64,000 bases of DNA from Selaginella moellendorffii (lineage: Eukaryota; Streptophyta; Lycopodiopsida; Selaginellales; Selaginellaceae): positions 322,498 to 386,497 of the forward strand of contig NW_003314389.1 in assembly GCF_000143415.4 (NCBI RefSeq), in the 5' to 3' direction. A program made the position numbers and the translations under genes. The notes under the pieces were generated by a model, which was not told the DNA's origin, made no database searches, and saw only the letters and a list, made by a program, of their open reading frames with translations. Positions 31,891 to 45,582 of this stretch are shown here, piece by piece; position 1 is the stretch's first letter, and each line of letters starts with the position of its first letter.

Positions 31891-32170
31891 AACCATCTCG
31901 GGTCCATCTCAAATTCCATCTTAGACTCTATCTCGACACTTTTAGGTGTCATGTGTTGGTCCTTTTGTGTCCCTTTTTTAAAGCCTCACTTATTGCTCGC
32001 TTCATGCTCATTCCTCAAGCCCTTCATTGGGAGTTTCACTCCTGCTCTTGACTTTTCAATTTGAAGCTTTTAGTCCAAACATATTACGCTCGTTTGGCTT
32101 TTGTTTCGGCCATTACCACGTAGCACTCTTTTGGCTCCACTTTAGGGCTTAGGGATTTATGTCTCACAAA
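31889..32170 (-). mobile_element. Family S LTR fragment
   Basis: A few minisatellite units, then the GTCATGTGTTGGTCCTTTTG block and the end GGGATTTATGTCTCACA. Same as the right end of 29508-31504. Confidence 0.75.
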
Positions 32171-32950
32171 TAGCTGTCAATGCCTACAATAGATCAAATA
32201 TAATCTATAAAAACAAGTGGTTCACCTTATAAATAGTCTATAATCTCATATTTAATCTTTATCTGAAATGAACAAGGAGTAAACCCTAGGCCAATATAAC
32301 ATACCCTATCTTTTTCCCCTTAAGCCAACTGGAGAAGGGGCAAAAATGAGAGAGCCCTTAATGGTTATTTTATCCTTATTTATCCCTCAAAGTTTCAAGA
32401 ATCCATAGTGATAATATATCCAAATCTCATACCATAATCACATACGCTACATTCACTCCCCCTTTAGAAATGTCAATGTCTTCATTAATTATTGACTAAC
32501 ATCCCTTACTAAGATAAGAGGAACTAGTACTTCCATTTCTGCACTAAATATACTAATCCTTCCATTGTATAGACCAATTATTCTATGCGCACTACAAACC
32601 TCCTAATCTTTAAAGTGTTATGGCCTTAAATCTCATATATCATAGAATATTCTTATGATTTGTGTCATTCTCCCTCCCTCATGACCCAATTGCAAACGGC
32701 AGCCTCGAGAAGCTAAACAAGCCTCACATAAAGGCAATTTAGCCATAGAGAAAAAATGTGCTAACAAAAACCCCAATATTGTGACAAACAGCCATAAAAG
32801 AAAGAAAGCAATATAACTTTCTTGCATAATAATATAGTCATGAAAACAAGAGAATGAAAATAGAACAAACAGTTAAATCATATAACAATACAACTATAGA
32901 ACTCAATTCTCCCCTTTCTCATGAATGTCATCTAAGTCATAATCAAAACT
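32171..32950. other. AT-rich non-coding stretch beside a gypsy integrase
   Basis: No gene seen. It is probably the 3' non-coding or LTR end of the minus-strand gypsy element that starts at about 32960; no second copy is present to define an LTR. Confidence 0.4.
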
Positions 32951-32963
32951 CAAAACACTCTCT

Positions 32964-35448
32964 TCATATCATTCTCAGTTTCCTATGTAACTTGTCCATG
33001 GAATAATTATTCCACTGAACTAACAACTCTAGAGTTGTCTTACAGCTTATTTTCACCAATCTTTGAGCAAGAATATTAGCCAGATCAGCCTTCTCGTCAT
33101 CAATCTCTTGGATGATGGATTGATCCACAACATCACTAGATTGCAAACACACATAAACTTTCTCACATGGAACGTTGGATCAATCTTTAACTAGCTAGTA
33201 AGTCCAAAGTTAAACAAGATCCCATATGCTGTAAAATTATCTATGGCCAATACTATGGAGATAACTTAGCACTGTCACTTCCTTTTAGAGACTGTTGTGC
33301 ACCTAATAGCTTAAGAAAAACCTTGTCACCACTTTGTACTCTTGATGATGATGATCCTCATCAACCTATCTTTTGTATCAATCTTGAGCTTACCTCATGT
33401 TTAGTTTTGCTAACTCAAATTTATCTTGTATATCCTCCAGGAAATCACAAGTATGAGGTACCCGAACCAAAGCCAAACTCAAACTCACGAGAGAGTTAGG
33501 CTTATAGCCATACATCACTATAAATAGAGACATGCCTATAGTTAATTGATGAACACTATTGTGAGAAAATTGAAACAAAGGCAAGTACTTCTTCTATACT
33601 TCGTATTGAGTCAAGTTTCCCACAAAAGACCTTAATATATGTTTTAATAACTGATTCATACACTCTGTCTACTCATCTGATTGTGGATACTCACCACTAT
33701 TTATACTCAACTTAGTCTTTAGCTTCTTAAAGACCATTTACCAAAACTTGGATGTGAATTTGGGATTTCAATCACTCACAATATCACCTGGCAAACCATA
33801 GAGACTACATAACTGGTCTACAAACAATTAAGAAAGTTTAGAAGTTTTAATTATTGTTTTTATTAAGAAGAAGTGTGCCATTTTTGTCAAATGATGCATA
33901 ACAACCTAAATAACATCATTTACTTGAAAGGTCTTGGGTAAATTAGTGATAAAGGGTATCAAGATGCTATCCCACTTGTTTTTGGGTACATATAGAGGAT
34001 GATAGAGGCTAGCAAGCTTTTGATGATCAACTTTGACCACTTGGCAGGTCAAATAACCACGTACGTACTTCTCAACATCTGATTTTGTCCCATGCTAAAA
34101 GAAATGCCTCTTCACTAATATATATGTTCTTAGTACCTTTGGATGCTTAGCACTTGGCATATCATGACATTCAACCAAAATTCATTTAATGAGTTTGTCA
34201 ATATGAGGAATCACTACACATCCCTTTTTCGCTAAAATTCCATTTTGTATCTCAAATGATATAAACTTATCACCCTTCAAATCTATAGAGGCATTCCTCA
34301 ACAAAACCTTCATGCAATTATCAATAATAATAGAGTTAAAGTTAACAAAATTCATAAGCTTATCTAAAAAATTGCTAGATAGCTTCATGAATGAGATAGA
34401 ATTTACCATCCTAGATAATGCATCAACCACCTTATTGTCACCTCCATACTTGTATCGGATCCTAACAAACATTGCCTGTAAGAACTCTTGCCAACGAACA
34501 AGATAGCCTCAAAGGTCCTTTTGACAACTAAAATATTGGAAAGACTAATGGTCTGAATCCACATGAAAGTCTGATCCATATAAATAATATTGCTATTCCT
34601 TCACAATAGCAATCATGGTATACAACTCTTTATCTTGAGTAAGCCAATTCCACTATGTGTTATCAAACTTGTGGCTCATGTATGTGAGAGCATACTCAAC
34701 TTTGCTCAACTTGCTGACTGATTCATTAACCTCTAAAAAGTTGTAGGAGCATTTGTCAAACCAAACAGCATCAGCAAAAGCTTGTAGTGACTTGTTTTTG
34801 TCTAGAATATAGTTTTTGAAACATCCTTCAACTTGAGACTAATTTGATGATACCCTTGCCTCAAATCAATCTTTATAAAATATTGAGTACTATGAAGATG
34901 ATTGAGCAAATCATCAATATAAGGGATTTAGAATATATTCTTCATTGTCCTATCATTCAATTCCTTGTAATTCATATAGAGATGCCATGTACCATCTTTC
35001 TTCTTTACCATCACCATTGGAGCAACCCAAGAAGACTTATTTATCTATAACCACCCCTTCTAAAGGTACTCAGTAAGGTGCTTATTAAACTCCTCACCTT
35101 TAATAGGAGTAGTACGAGCTAGTTGTTTCTGATAAAAGTAGCTCTACAAACCAAATCAATCTCATGTTAAATTCCACGTTTGAGAGGCAAACCATTAGGC
35201 AACTCAACTAAAAATACATCATAGAACTCCTAAATATAGTTCACACGAGCTTATGACTATGAATATACTTCAAATCAGCCATGATCATATTAAAAAGAAA
35301 CAAATACACCACAAAAGTCAACTTCAATATGTACAACATTATACTCCCAATTGATTCCTAACTTCTTGTCATAAAACCATTCTTTCCCAAGAATAACATC
35401 TATGCGACTAAACTCCATAACCTGGAATAAAGGATGGTCAAGAATCCC
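32964..35448 (-). pseudogene. Gypsy RT, RNase H, integrase and chromodomain-like remnants
   Basis: Minus strand: RT pieces at 35140-34730 (IKIDLRQGYHQI, FGLTNAP), RNase H pieces at 34700-34390 (YKYGGDNKVVDALSR), the integrase end at 33584-33390 (HQLTIGMSLFIVMYGYKP), and ELLVQWNNY (about 33030) resembling the LVKWKG core of a chromodomain. Stops and frameshifts throughout. Confidence 0.75.
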
Positions 35449-36429
35449 TTAAATGTAAGTGACAAAATTGTCCATTCCACTTTAGTCATTTAACCATACC
35501 TTCGACCACTTGAAGGAGTCTCACTCACAACCTCTATAAGTCCTACTTTGGACTTGGGGACTTGCCAGCCCTTAGATTGGCATCCGTGCCAGTCAACCTT
35601 TGCACTTAGTAGAAATGCTCCACGTGTCTGATCCTATGACTAACACCTAAATGTACCACCGACATATCAACTTGTTACACCAAAGCCATGCCTATTCACC
35701 TTTTGTCACACTAGTGATATAATGCCACCTACATTATAGTCCCGTCTCTCAAATATTGGACCATCTGTCCATGAGTGATTATCCCAGATCCACTCCTTAG
35801 CATCCTTAAGATGCTTGCAGACATGGGGAATAGTCTTCCCCAATATCCCTTTTTCGGTCCTTACCAAGTCCTTTTTTGTCCATGGCCATGTTCATCAACA
35901 TTGCCACTGCATTAAGGCCCACAAGCCCAACCACTATGTCCCAATGACCTTTAGGACTTCCTCACCATGTGATTGTATCCTTGGTCTCTACACTAGAAGA
36001 TTGCTTCTTTTCCTTTCCATAATCTGGGACTTTAGGACAACATTTCGGAATACCGTGGCCCTATACGAGCCTCATGGGTACTCTCCCCACCTTTCACCTT
36101 TGGGTGCCTTAACCATGTGGCTAGAGTGAGGTTCTAATGAGCCAAGTATCCATATAGGTAGTGCCACCCATACTTGGATTGGGAGTATTGACCATTTCGA
36201 TCTCCTGGGGGAGCTAAAGTCGGCTCTTGAACACTTCACGAAGCTACCTTACTTATCTATCCGTAATCACTCTATCCTTGGACTTTTTAGTAAATATATC
36301 ATCATCCAACACGTGGGTATAGCCATCCTTGGTCATACTGGCCTTTCCTGGCCAAATTAGAGTCTTCCCCCTACTATACTTTTGGAGCTCACCAAACCCC
36401 CTAGGGTCTGGGAGACAAATGGTTTGGGC

Positions 36430-36735
36430 TTTCACCCTCAAACTCAAGCTTGGACTCAGACTCAGACTTGAACTTGGATTTGGACTTGAATTTAGACTCG
36501 GACTTGGACTCAGACTCGGACTTGGTCTTAGTCTCAGACTCGGTCTTAGACTCAGTCTCAGACTTGGACTTGGTCTCGGTCTTGGCCTCGGTCTTGGCCT
36601 CGACCTCAACCTTGGACTCCATCTCAGGTGCATCTTGGACTCCATCTTGGACTCTATCTCAGGTCCATATTGGGTCCATATCAAACTCCATCTTGGACTC
36701 CTTCGCGGACTCTTTTTCGGACTCGTTCTTAACAC
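36430..36735. repeat. LTR minisatellite, shorter and degenerate version
   Basis: Mostly 6-bp units (GACTTG, GACTCG) then a few 12-bp units; inside the 35454-36978 LTR. Confidence 0.9.
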
Positions 36736-36978
36736 TTTCATGAGTCACAACACTTGCTATGTGTTAGTCCTTCTTGTGTCCCTTTTTTAGAGACTCATTC
36801 ATGGATTGCTTCATACTCATCTCTCAAACACTTTGTTTGGAATTCCACTCCCACTTTTGACTTTCCAAGTCAGAGTTTTTTGGTCCAAACATGTTACATT
36901 TATTGGACTTTTGCTTAGCCACTACTATGTGGCACCCTTTTCTGCTCCACTTTAGGGCTTAGGGATTTGTGTTTCACA

Positions 36979-39000
36979 ACTCCACCACCCATAAACAAAG
37001 TTCGATGTCCTCATCAAACGATAAACCATTTTATAAAGTAACCCTATCATGGATTACCATTTTTCATCCTTGGCACCCAGCCAATATTTGTCAATTGTTC
37101 GACAATGAAGGCTCACCATGCCTTGCCCATCCTCTAAGGAGCATAATCTCTCCAACTTAATAACTCATTAGACCACTTATGGTGGTTCTCTCCCTTTATT
37201 TAGTTTAGTTCTTGCTAAACCCGTTATAAACACTTTCTATCTCAATCCAACTACTCATTTCTGAGTAGTCTTAGCTTCCATCAATGTAACTAAATGTAAC
37301 TACCGCACTTTGGAACTTTTAATTTTGATTTCTCAAAGTTAATTTTCTGGGTGTCTCTGACACCTTGCATTACACATGTTGTGCAAACTCCACTTCCCCA
37401 TTCTATAAAGTTCTTTACTTGAGGGAACCATTTTTTTAATTTTGTGCCATTCTAGGCACTAAGTTCCATTTATTCATAATTTGTGCTAAAGCTATTCATG
37501 ACCCTATCATTTAACTACCTTACTGCTCCCTCTTTTGGAGCTTTTACTTTTGCTAAATTGAAGCATTTAGGAATCCATCCTTGGAAATACATTCCCTTCT
37601 AATGATTTCTATGGCCCATTCTTGGCCACTAGTTTTTTTTTCTTCTATCCTTTGATTGTTGCACCAAGCAACATAGAATCAGTACCTCCATCCTCAAGAT
37701 ATCTTTTTAGTTCTATAGCAAAGGTTTTTCTTTGCCAAGTTTAGGGGGTGTTCACCCCTAGTAAGTCTCTTTAGCATTTTTGATTTGGGCTCTATCCACG
37801 GCCCAACTTTGTGTCCCTCTCATAAGTGTTTCTTAGAGACTATTGTTTGGACTCACCATATTAACATAGCTCATTTCCCTTAGCTGTGCTTCCCACTTAG
37901 TCACCTCGACCAATTCACACAATAACCAATAGTTTAAATCAATACTTTGAACTAGGAACCTTATTCCTTAACCTAGCAAGGATCTTTTTTTTGTTTACCT
38001 ATAGGATCACCTAGTGATCTTAACTTGATACCTTAACTGATTTGCTAATTGATATAAAGTCTTCCAAACTTTTAAGTTGTTGACTATGACCTCGGGGGCA
38101 TCCCCCACACTTGGAGGTTTGCCCAAGCCAACCCTTTTGGCGAATGGTCCATAGCAAATGGAGCCTAGGTGTCCTCATTTCATTCACCACATCCTTGGTG
38201 CCACTTGCACCAAAGTTGTTCAAATTAGATATGCCGAGCTTTCACTCTAAGCAATTTAATTGTGCATCACAACTTTGGGGCATCCCCCACTTAGTGGTGT
38301 GCCTAAGTCAATCTCTTTACTAAGAGTTTATGACCACCGAAAAATAAGTGTCCTCATATTCCAAACCATCACCATATACTAATGAGTTGGGACTCAAACC
38401 CAAACAATATAAAGTTGGGATTTGAACCCAACCTCCATATATGCATTTACGGGCGGCATCATCTAGGATGCTTGGTGTGACTCTTCATGTCGGTGCACCA
38501 ACTTATACCCAAAGCACACTGCGGATCACAGATTAAAAACTTAATTCCTCTAAACTACCAAAGCCCTCTCATTTGATAAGTCTATGATCATATATAGATT
38601 CCTCCATACTTGGCCCCAGAGGCCACCCCTTTTTGAATTCAACACCTTCAATTAAGGTTTTTGTTCCCCCCGACTTGCCAATCTCACTTCGCAAGTCATT
38701 TAATTAGCGTAACATAGTTTCATGTATAAGTGTGAAAGTCCTCAACCATCGACTTTCGTTCAAAGCCATTTATTTGAACACTCGGGGACTACTTCCCTAA
38801 CTTTGATAGCCTCACATCATGGCAAGTTTCAAGATCACACTTTTGCTACACTATTATGATTTCATGCATTCTATGAACCATTTACACTTGTCTTTCTAGG
38901 TACTAACTTACCTAGAATTATCTTTAAGAACCTTGAAGGGATTTTTGTAGCGCACGTAGTTTTTACACTTTATCCTATGGTGATTTACCATAGGATAACC
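36979..39000 (-). other. Non-coding internal region of family S
   Basis: The reverse complement matches 55450-57525 of the plus-strand copy (for example CCCCCACACTTGG at about 38105 and 56287). No frame is conserved between the two copies, which argues against a protein. Both copies keep the phrase GGGGGATGCCCC near 38100 and 56290. Confidence 0.75.
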
Positions 39001-39177
39001 ACAAAGCAGAACCTACACCCTCTTTGTGCCACGTGACAGATGCCACATGTCTCATGCCACGTGTCCAAAGGATAGTAGTGTGGAACCCGAGTTTCAGGGC
39101 CTTGGGCCATTGAACGAAGGAACGGTGCCAAACTCCCAAGCATGGAGCTAAGGAGTGACGGAACCAAACCACAAAGC

Positions 39178-39371
39178 TGTAAGCAACCAAAAGGAACGAT
39201 TTAAAAAACGATCAATGGGGTTCAAATATAGAGGGAAAGCGCCTATGAATAAAAGTGCACCTTTTTTTCCAATTGGTTAAAGGTCTTGGGATATTTGGAG
39301 TTAAGTGTCCTTAGGTTTGAATAGTACTGGGTTGGGTGACCTCTCGGGAAGTCTAAACTCAGGAGCTTAAA
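39178..39371. mobile_element. Mini-element D, 194-bp copy
   Basis: The reverse complement of 46920-47095 over most of its length. Ends TGTAAGC and GGAGCTTAAA (one change from GCTTACA). Flanks AAAGC (39173-39177) and AGAGC (39372-39376) look like a 5-bp target duplication with one mismatch. Non-coding. Confidence 0.7.
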
Positions 39372-39439
39372 AGAGCAACTCCCAAGCATATAGCCTAAGG
39401 AGTGAAGGGATAAGGGCATGGAGCGACTTAGAATAGTCC

Positions 39440-40397
39440 TAGAGTAACCAGCATCCCAATGCTAGGACCAACATGCAAAACGGAGCTTGGAACAGTCCTA
39501 GAGTAACCAGCATCCCAATGCCAGGACCAACATGCAAAACGGAGCTTGAAACAGTCCTAGAGTAACCAACATCCCAATGCCAGGACCAACATGCAAAACG
39601 GAGCCAAACGGAGTCTGGCACTTCAGGTTGGTCAGCCATGCCCAACCTACCCACTATCTCTACTATACATTTGGAACCCCCCATATCCCCCCCCCCTCGC
39701 CCTCCCCCCCCACCTTGAGGAACACACGCTTTGGGCTTTCACCCCAAGCCTCCCTTACGATTAGGAGTTAGGCTCAGGGAAAGGCTCCAAACTTACTAAA
39801 TATGGAATGGCGCTAGTTTGTGAATTTGGACACGGGATGAACACCATTGTGTTCAAGACAATCTCTACATTTCATAGATATGCTAAATGAGCGAATCTAG
39901 ACACTTTCCATAAATAGCATTTAGAACCGAAATGAAACTAACACAAAGGGCATGATAGCGAGGGTGTTTGACAAACACGGTAAGCTATAATCTAGCAAAT
40001 ATTGAAGGACCAAGGTCAATATCGCGGGGGTTCTTGATACTAGCAAGTGCAAGCCAATGACAGGAATTTCTCAAACCAGGCTGAGTATTCTTAGCAAGAA
40101 ACACATAGGAGTTCCTACCTTATATTTATCCGATTTAAGTACACGGTCAATGACCAGTTTCTCAACTAGCTCAAGTGGGAACTAATAACAGGTCTAGCAA
40201 TACTGACCTCCTGCCATCATGGTAGTAAGGAAAGAATATCCGAAAGGACTAGCCGACATGTAACTTTCAATACCTGAAGTCACATTTGTGACACTCTCCC
40301 CCCCTTAGGGAAGATCGACGTCCTCGTCGATGCATACTCCAGTCTAGAATACCGCCAAAAAAACAACTCCAGAAAAAGTTCACGGTATTCATACTAT
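39440..40397 (-). mobile_element. Chromovirus LTR and start of internal sequence
   Basis: LTR-related sequence ends in ...CATTTGTGACA at about 40292 and is followed by CTCTCCCCCCC (purine tract on the minus strand) and internal sequence. A 60-bp block (GGAGCTTG(G/A)AACAGTCCTAG...) is tandemly repeated about 2.5 times at 39430-39600. It contains a C-rich tract at 39686-39712. Confidence 0.75.
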
Positions 40398-41474
40398 TGT
40401 AAACGACTAATTTTTCCATTCTACTTTAGTCACTTAACCACGCCTCCGACTACTTGGAGGAGTCTCCCTCACAACCTCTATACGTCCTATTTCGGACTTG
40501 GGCTTGCTATCCTCGAGAATGGCATTCCCACCACTCAACCTTTGCACCTGGTCCAAGTGCTCCACATGTCCGATCCCATGACCGACACCCCAAGGTACCA
40601 TTGACATATCAGCCTGTTACGCTAAGGCCATGTCCCTCACCTTGGTCACACCGGTGGTCTAACACCACCTACACCATAGTCCCACCTCTCAAGGACAGGG
40701 CCATCCGTCCATGAGTGATCATTCTAGATCCACTCCTTAGCATCCTTAGGATGCCCATAGATATGGGGATTCACCTTCCCCAATATCCCTTTAACGGTCC
40801 CCACTAAGTCCCTTTCTGCCCATGGCCGTGTTTGCCAACACTGCCACTGGATTGAGGCCCACGAGCTCGGTCATTAAGTCCCACGGTCCTCTAGGACTTC
40901 CTCACCACCCGACTGTATCCTTGGTCACTACACCAGAGGACTACTCTTCCTTTCCACAATCTGGGCCCTTGGGACAACATTTCGGAACACCGTGGCCCTA
41001 CGCGGGCCTCATGGGTACTCTCCCCGCCTTCCGCCTTTGGGTGCTCTAGCCATGGGCTTAGAGCGAGGTTTTGTTGAGCCATGCCAGGTATCCAAGAAGG
41101 TAGTGCCACCCACAGTTGGACTGGGAGCATCAGCCAGTCGATCTCCCGAGGGAACTAGAGACAGCTTTTGAACACTTCACCAAGCTACCCCGCTTGTCGG
41201 TCTGTATTCACTCTAGTCTTGGACTTCCCAGTGGTCAGTTCATCACCCAACACTGGGCATGGCCTTCCTGGGCCAAACTGGCCTTTCCTAGGCCAAAATT
41301 GGCCTTTCTTTGGGCAAACTGGGCTCCCCTGGGGTTCCAAACCCCAACATTTTCCCTAATAAATTTTGGGACCCCCCGCAGCCCCCCCCCCCCCCCCTCC
41401 TGGGGGACGATCGATTTGGGCTTTCACCCAACTGCCTGTATTAGTATTAGAACCGAGACCAAGTGACCGATACA
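40398..41474 (-). mobile_element. Solo LTR, short variant of family S, ACTAT target duplication
   Basis: 1077 bp; TGTAAACGAC at the left and ...ACCGATACA at the right. ACTAT repeats perfectly at 40393-40397 and 41475-41479. Shares U5-side sequence with family S but the minisatellite is absent and the other end (GTATTAGTATTAGAACCGAG) differs, resembling 44560-44590. It has a C-run at 41381-41397. Confidence 0.9.
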
Positions 41475-42479
41475 ACTATGTGAGAAATGCACCAACTTAA
41501 ATGAGTTAGGGTAACCTTTTTGTCTAACGCAGATGCGCTACCACTCAAACACCTTCCAGCCGTCACCGACAAGGAAATTCTAGACTTGGGGACTTGCTAG
41601 CCCCAAATATAGCATCTATGTCACTTAACCTTTGCACTTGGTCCAAGTGCTCCATGTGTCTAATCCCATAACTAACACCCAAAGGTACCACTAATATATT
41701 AACCCATTACACTAAGGCCATGCCCATTCACCTTTGTCACATTGGTAGTCCAACACCACATACATCACAGTCCCGTCTCTCAAAGATTGGGCCATCCGTT
41801 CATGAGTGATTATCTTAGATCCACTCCTTAACATCCTTAGGATGCCTACAGACATGGGGAACAGTCTTCCCCAATATCCTTTTTTTGGTCTCCACCAAGT
41901 CCTTTTCCGTCCACAGCCGTATTCACCAACATTGAAACTTGGTCAAGGCCCACAGGCCCGACCACTATGTCCTATTGACCTCTGAGACTTCCTTACCATG
42001 TGACCATATCTTTCATCTCTACACCAGAGGGCTGCTCCTCTTTTTTTTCCATAGTTTGGGACTTTATGACAACATTTCAGAACACCTTGGTTGTATGTGA
42101 CCCTTGTGTGTACTCTCCCCACCTTCCACCTTTGGGTGCCCTAGCGATGTGGCTAGAGTGAGGTACCAATAAGCCATACTAGGTATCCAAGTAGGTAGTG
42201 CCACCCACACTTGGATTGGGAGCATTGACTATTTCGATCTCCTAAGGGAGCTAGAGCCGACTCTTGAACACTTCACCAAACTACCCAGCTTGTTTATCCA
42301 TATTCACTCTAGCCTTGAACTCTTTAGTGGATATATCATCACCCAACATGTGGGTATAACCTTCCTTGGTCATACTGGCCTTTCCTGGCCAACTAACTCC
42401 ACTAGAGTCCTCCCCCTACTATACTTTTGGAGCTCACCAAACCCCCTAGGGTTTGGGAGATGAACACTTTGGGCATTCA

Positions 42480-42960
42480 CCCTCGAACTCAAACTAAGAC
42501 TTTGCCTCGAACTCAATCTCAGACTTGGTCTCAAACTCGGACTTAGTCTCGGTCTCGGTCTCAATCTTGGTCTCGGTCTCGGTCTCAATCTCAGCCTTGG
42601 CCTCAACCTCGGACTCCATCTCGGGTCCATCTCGGACTCCACCTCAAACTCCATCTCAAACTCCACCTCGGACTCCACTTCAGACTACATCTCAATTCCA
42701 TCTCGGACTTCATCTCAAACTACATCTTGAGTCCATCTCGAACTCCATCTTGGGTCCATCTCAGACTCCATCTTCAGTTCATATCGGGTCTATCATGGGT
42801 CTATCTTGGACTCCATCTGGGTCCATCTCGGACTCTATTTCGGGTCCATCTCAAACTCTATCTCGGACTCCATCTCAGGTCTATATCGGGTCCATCTTGA
42901 GTCCATATCGAAATCCATCTTAGACTCTTTCTCAAACTCTTTCATAAACTCATTTTCAAA
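42480..42960. repeat. LTR minisatellite, third copy
   Basis: 6-bp and 12-bp units, GACTCCATCTC(A/G) type, in the 41582-43217 LTR. Confidence 0.9.
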
Positions 42961-43222
42961 CTTATTGTTGACACTTTTATGTGTTATGACACTTGCCATA
43001 TGTCAGTCCTTCTTTTGTCCCTTTTTTAGAGACTCATTCACCAATTGCTTCGTGCTCATCTCTTGAGCACTTTGGTTAGAGTTCCACTCCCACTCTCGAC
43101 TTTCTAAGTCAGAGTTTGTGGTCCAAACATATTACATTTGTTAGACTTCTACTTCGGCCACTACTATATGGCATCCTTTTCTGCTCCACTTTGGGGCTTC
43201 GGGATTTGTGTCTCACATTAAA

Positions 43223-43410
43223 CTGTCAAAGGAGCATTTGGAGCCTATTCACTATAAATATGATTGCTACATCCATCTGTTATAACCACCTCATAAATTA
43301 CAGAGCTTTTATCCACAAACAAACCAAGTTTCTTCACCACCTTGAAGCTCAAAAAATTGTGTATAGCACCTAGATTGAAAAAAATACTAACTACACTACC
43401 TGGAATGTTT
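43223..43410 (-). pseudogene. Retropepsin fragment
   Basis: Minus strand: NLGAIHNFLSFKVVKKLGL, matching DSGATHNFIS-type active sites of plant gypsy proteases but with the catalytic Asp changed to Asn. It is separated from its RT by the insertion at 35454-43217. Confidence 0.7.
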
Positions 43411-43440
43411 TTTTTTTGTATCACACTCTATCTATCTCCC

Positions 43441-44057
43441 TTTAAGTCAATTGGAAAAGGGGCAATTTATAGACAACCTCCTCATATATAAAGCTATAAT
43501 ATGGGTACTAACATCTCAACCTCAAACAACTAAATTAGACATCACTATCCTCAGCCAAGGCGCAAGGCCACCAAGACCAAGTCAAGATCATTGAGAGCTC
43601 ATTACACTTATAGAGTCTAACAAAATGTAAGATGCAACCTGCAACCAAGTATAATACTACAAAAGAAAGGCACAAGGGTCACCTTTCTAGAAAAGTGCAA
43701 CAGACACATTTCTATACCACCTCTAGACTTTATTACCCTCAATTGCCTTATCCCCAAAAGTCAACATCCCTTTCAGGCCACATTATACAAACTACTTACT
43801 AAGGTCTAAGCTAACCAAAGTCAAATCCAACCCCTTCACTAGTTCATATTGGCTTACTAAAACTTAAAAGTTTTCAAACAAAATGATCAACAAACCAGCC
43901 ATTGGAAAAGTCTAATAAAAATTGTGGAAAATTTTCCAGCCTAGAGAAAGAATGACTTTCAGTCTAGGAATGCAAACTTTCAAGACTCAACCAATTTCCT
44001 TCTACCTATAACTTCACACAAGTTCACTTGAACACAGATTCTCATAACCCATAGTAT
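43441..44057 (-). other. Non-coding repeat, inverted relative of 17280-17960
   Basis: No coding frame. The reverse complement aligns with 17280-17960 (for example the CTAGAGAAAGAATGACT block at about 43951). Confidence 0.6.
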
Positions 44058-45579
44058 TCTGAGACATAAAATCCCTAGGCCCCAAAGAGGAGCCAAAAAG
44101 GTGCCACGTGGTAGTGTTAAGGCAAAAGCCAAATGAGGTAATACATATAGCTAAAATGCTCTAACTCAAAAAGTCAAGAGCAGGAGTGGAACTCCTAACG
44201 AAGTGCTTGAAGAACAAGCATGAAGTGAGCAATAAGTGAGTCTTTATAAAAGGGACACAAAAGGACCAACACATGACACGTGGAAGGACTTGAGATGGAG
44301 TCTGAGATGGACCCAAGATGGAGTCTGAGATGGACCTGAGATGGAGTCTGAAAAAGATCCGAGATGGAGTCCGAGATAGACCCAAGATGGGGTTTGAGAT
44401 AGACCCGAGATGGAGTCCAAGACGAACCTGAGATGGAGTCTGAGATGGACCCAAGATGGAGTCCGAGATAGAGTCCGAGATGGAGTCCAAGATGGAACCG
44501 AGACCAAGACCGAGACCGAGACCAACTCCGAGTCTGAGTCCAAAACCGACACCGAGACTAAGTCCGAGTCTGCATCCAAATACTAATACAGGCTATTGGG
44601 TGAAAGCCCAAAGCGATCGTCCCTAGGGTGGGGGGGGGGGGGGGGGGGGGGGGACTTTTGGGCCTTCCAAAAGTATAGTAGGGAGAGTGTGGAGGTTGGA
44701 CCCTAGTGGATCCAGTTTGGCCAATACCCAGGTGTTGGGTGATGAGATAACCACTGGGAAGTCCAAGGCTAGAGTGAATACAGATCGACAAGCAAGGGAG
44801 CTTGGTGAAGTGTTCAAAAGCCGGCTTTAGTTCCTTCGGGAGATCGAATGGTCAATGCTCCCAATCCAAGCATGGGTGGCACTACCTACTTGGATACTTG
44901 GCGTGGCTTAATAAAACCTCACTCTAAGCCCATGGCTAGAGCACCCAAAAGTGGAAGGTGGGGAAAGTACCCATAAGGCTAGCGTAGGGCCATGGTATTC
45001 TGAAATATTGTCCCAAAGTCCCAAACTGTGGAAAGCAAGAGGAGTAGTCCTCTGGTGTAATGACCAAAGATACGGTCATGTAATGAGGAAATCCTAGAGG
45101 ACAGTGGGACTTAGAGATCGGGACTATGGGCTTTGTCCTAGAGGCAATGTTGGTGAACACGGACATGGACAAAAAAAGGACTTGGTGGAGACTGAAAAAA
45201 GATATTGGAGAATATCTATGGGTATCCTAAGGGTGCTAAGGAGTGGATCTAGGATGATCACTCATAGACGGATGGCCTAGTCTTTGAGAGACGGGATTGT
45301 GATGTATGTTGTGTTGGATCACCGGTGTGACAAAGGTGAATAGCCATGGCCTTAGTGTAACAGGCTTATATGTCAGTGATACCTTTGGGTGTCGGTCTTG
45401 GGATCGAACATGTAGAGCACTTGACCAAGTGCAAAGGCTGACTGGTATGGGTGCCATTCTCAACACTAGTAACCCCTAAGTCTAGAATAGGACTTATAGA
45501 GGTTATGAGTGAGTTTCCTCCAAGTGGTTGAAGATGTGATTAAGTGACTAAAGTAGAATGGAAAAATTAGTCACTTACA
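44058..45579 (+). mobile_element. Family S LTR, plus orientation, short-variant type
   Basis: Starts near TCTGAGACATAAAATCCC and ends TTAGTCACTTACA. The minisatellite is short (44290-44560). A run of at least 24 G (about 44631-44654) occupies the place where other LTRs have C-runs on the opposite strand. A primer site follows. Confidence 0.8.
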
Positions 45580-45582
45580 ATT

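Larger units (their letters stand above)
35454..43217 (-). mobile_element. Full-length family S element with nested insertions, TTAAA target duplication
   Basis: 7764 bp, minus strand. 3' LTR 35454-36978 (1525 bp); purine tract (complement of 36979-36990, GGGTGGTGGAGT); non-coding internal region 36979 to about 39000; 5' LTR remainder 41582-43217. The 5' LTR has lost its last 100 bp or so and the primer site where a chromovirus fragment (about 39060-41581) entered. TTAAA repeats are perfect. No coding region of gag or pol is present in the internal part. Confidence 0.88.
32960..43440 (-). mobile_element. Minus-strand Ty3/gypsy element split by a 7.8-kb insertion
   Basis: Protease lies at 43410-43223, then the element is interrupted by 35454-43217 (TTAAA duplicated at 35449-35453 and 43218-43222), then continues with the protease tail and RT (35448-34600), RNase H end and integrase (34500-33390) and a chromodomain-like end (about 33120-32990). 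The two halves are in the right order and orientation to be one element, and rejoining is inferred from the target duplication. Confidence 0.8.
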
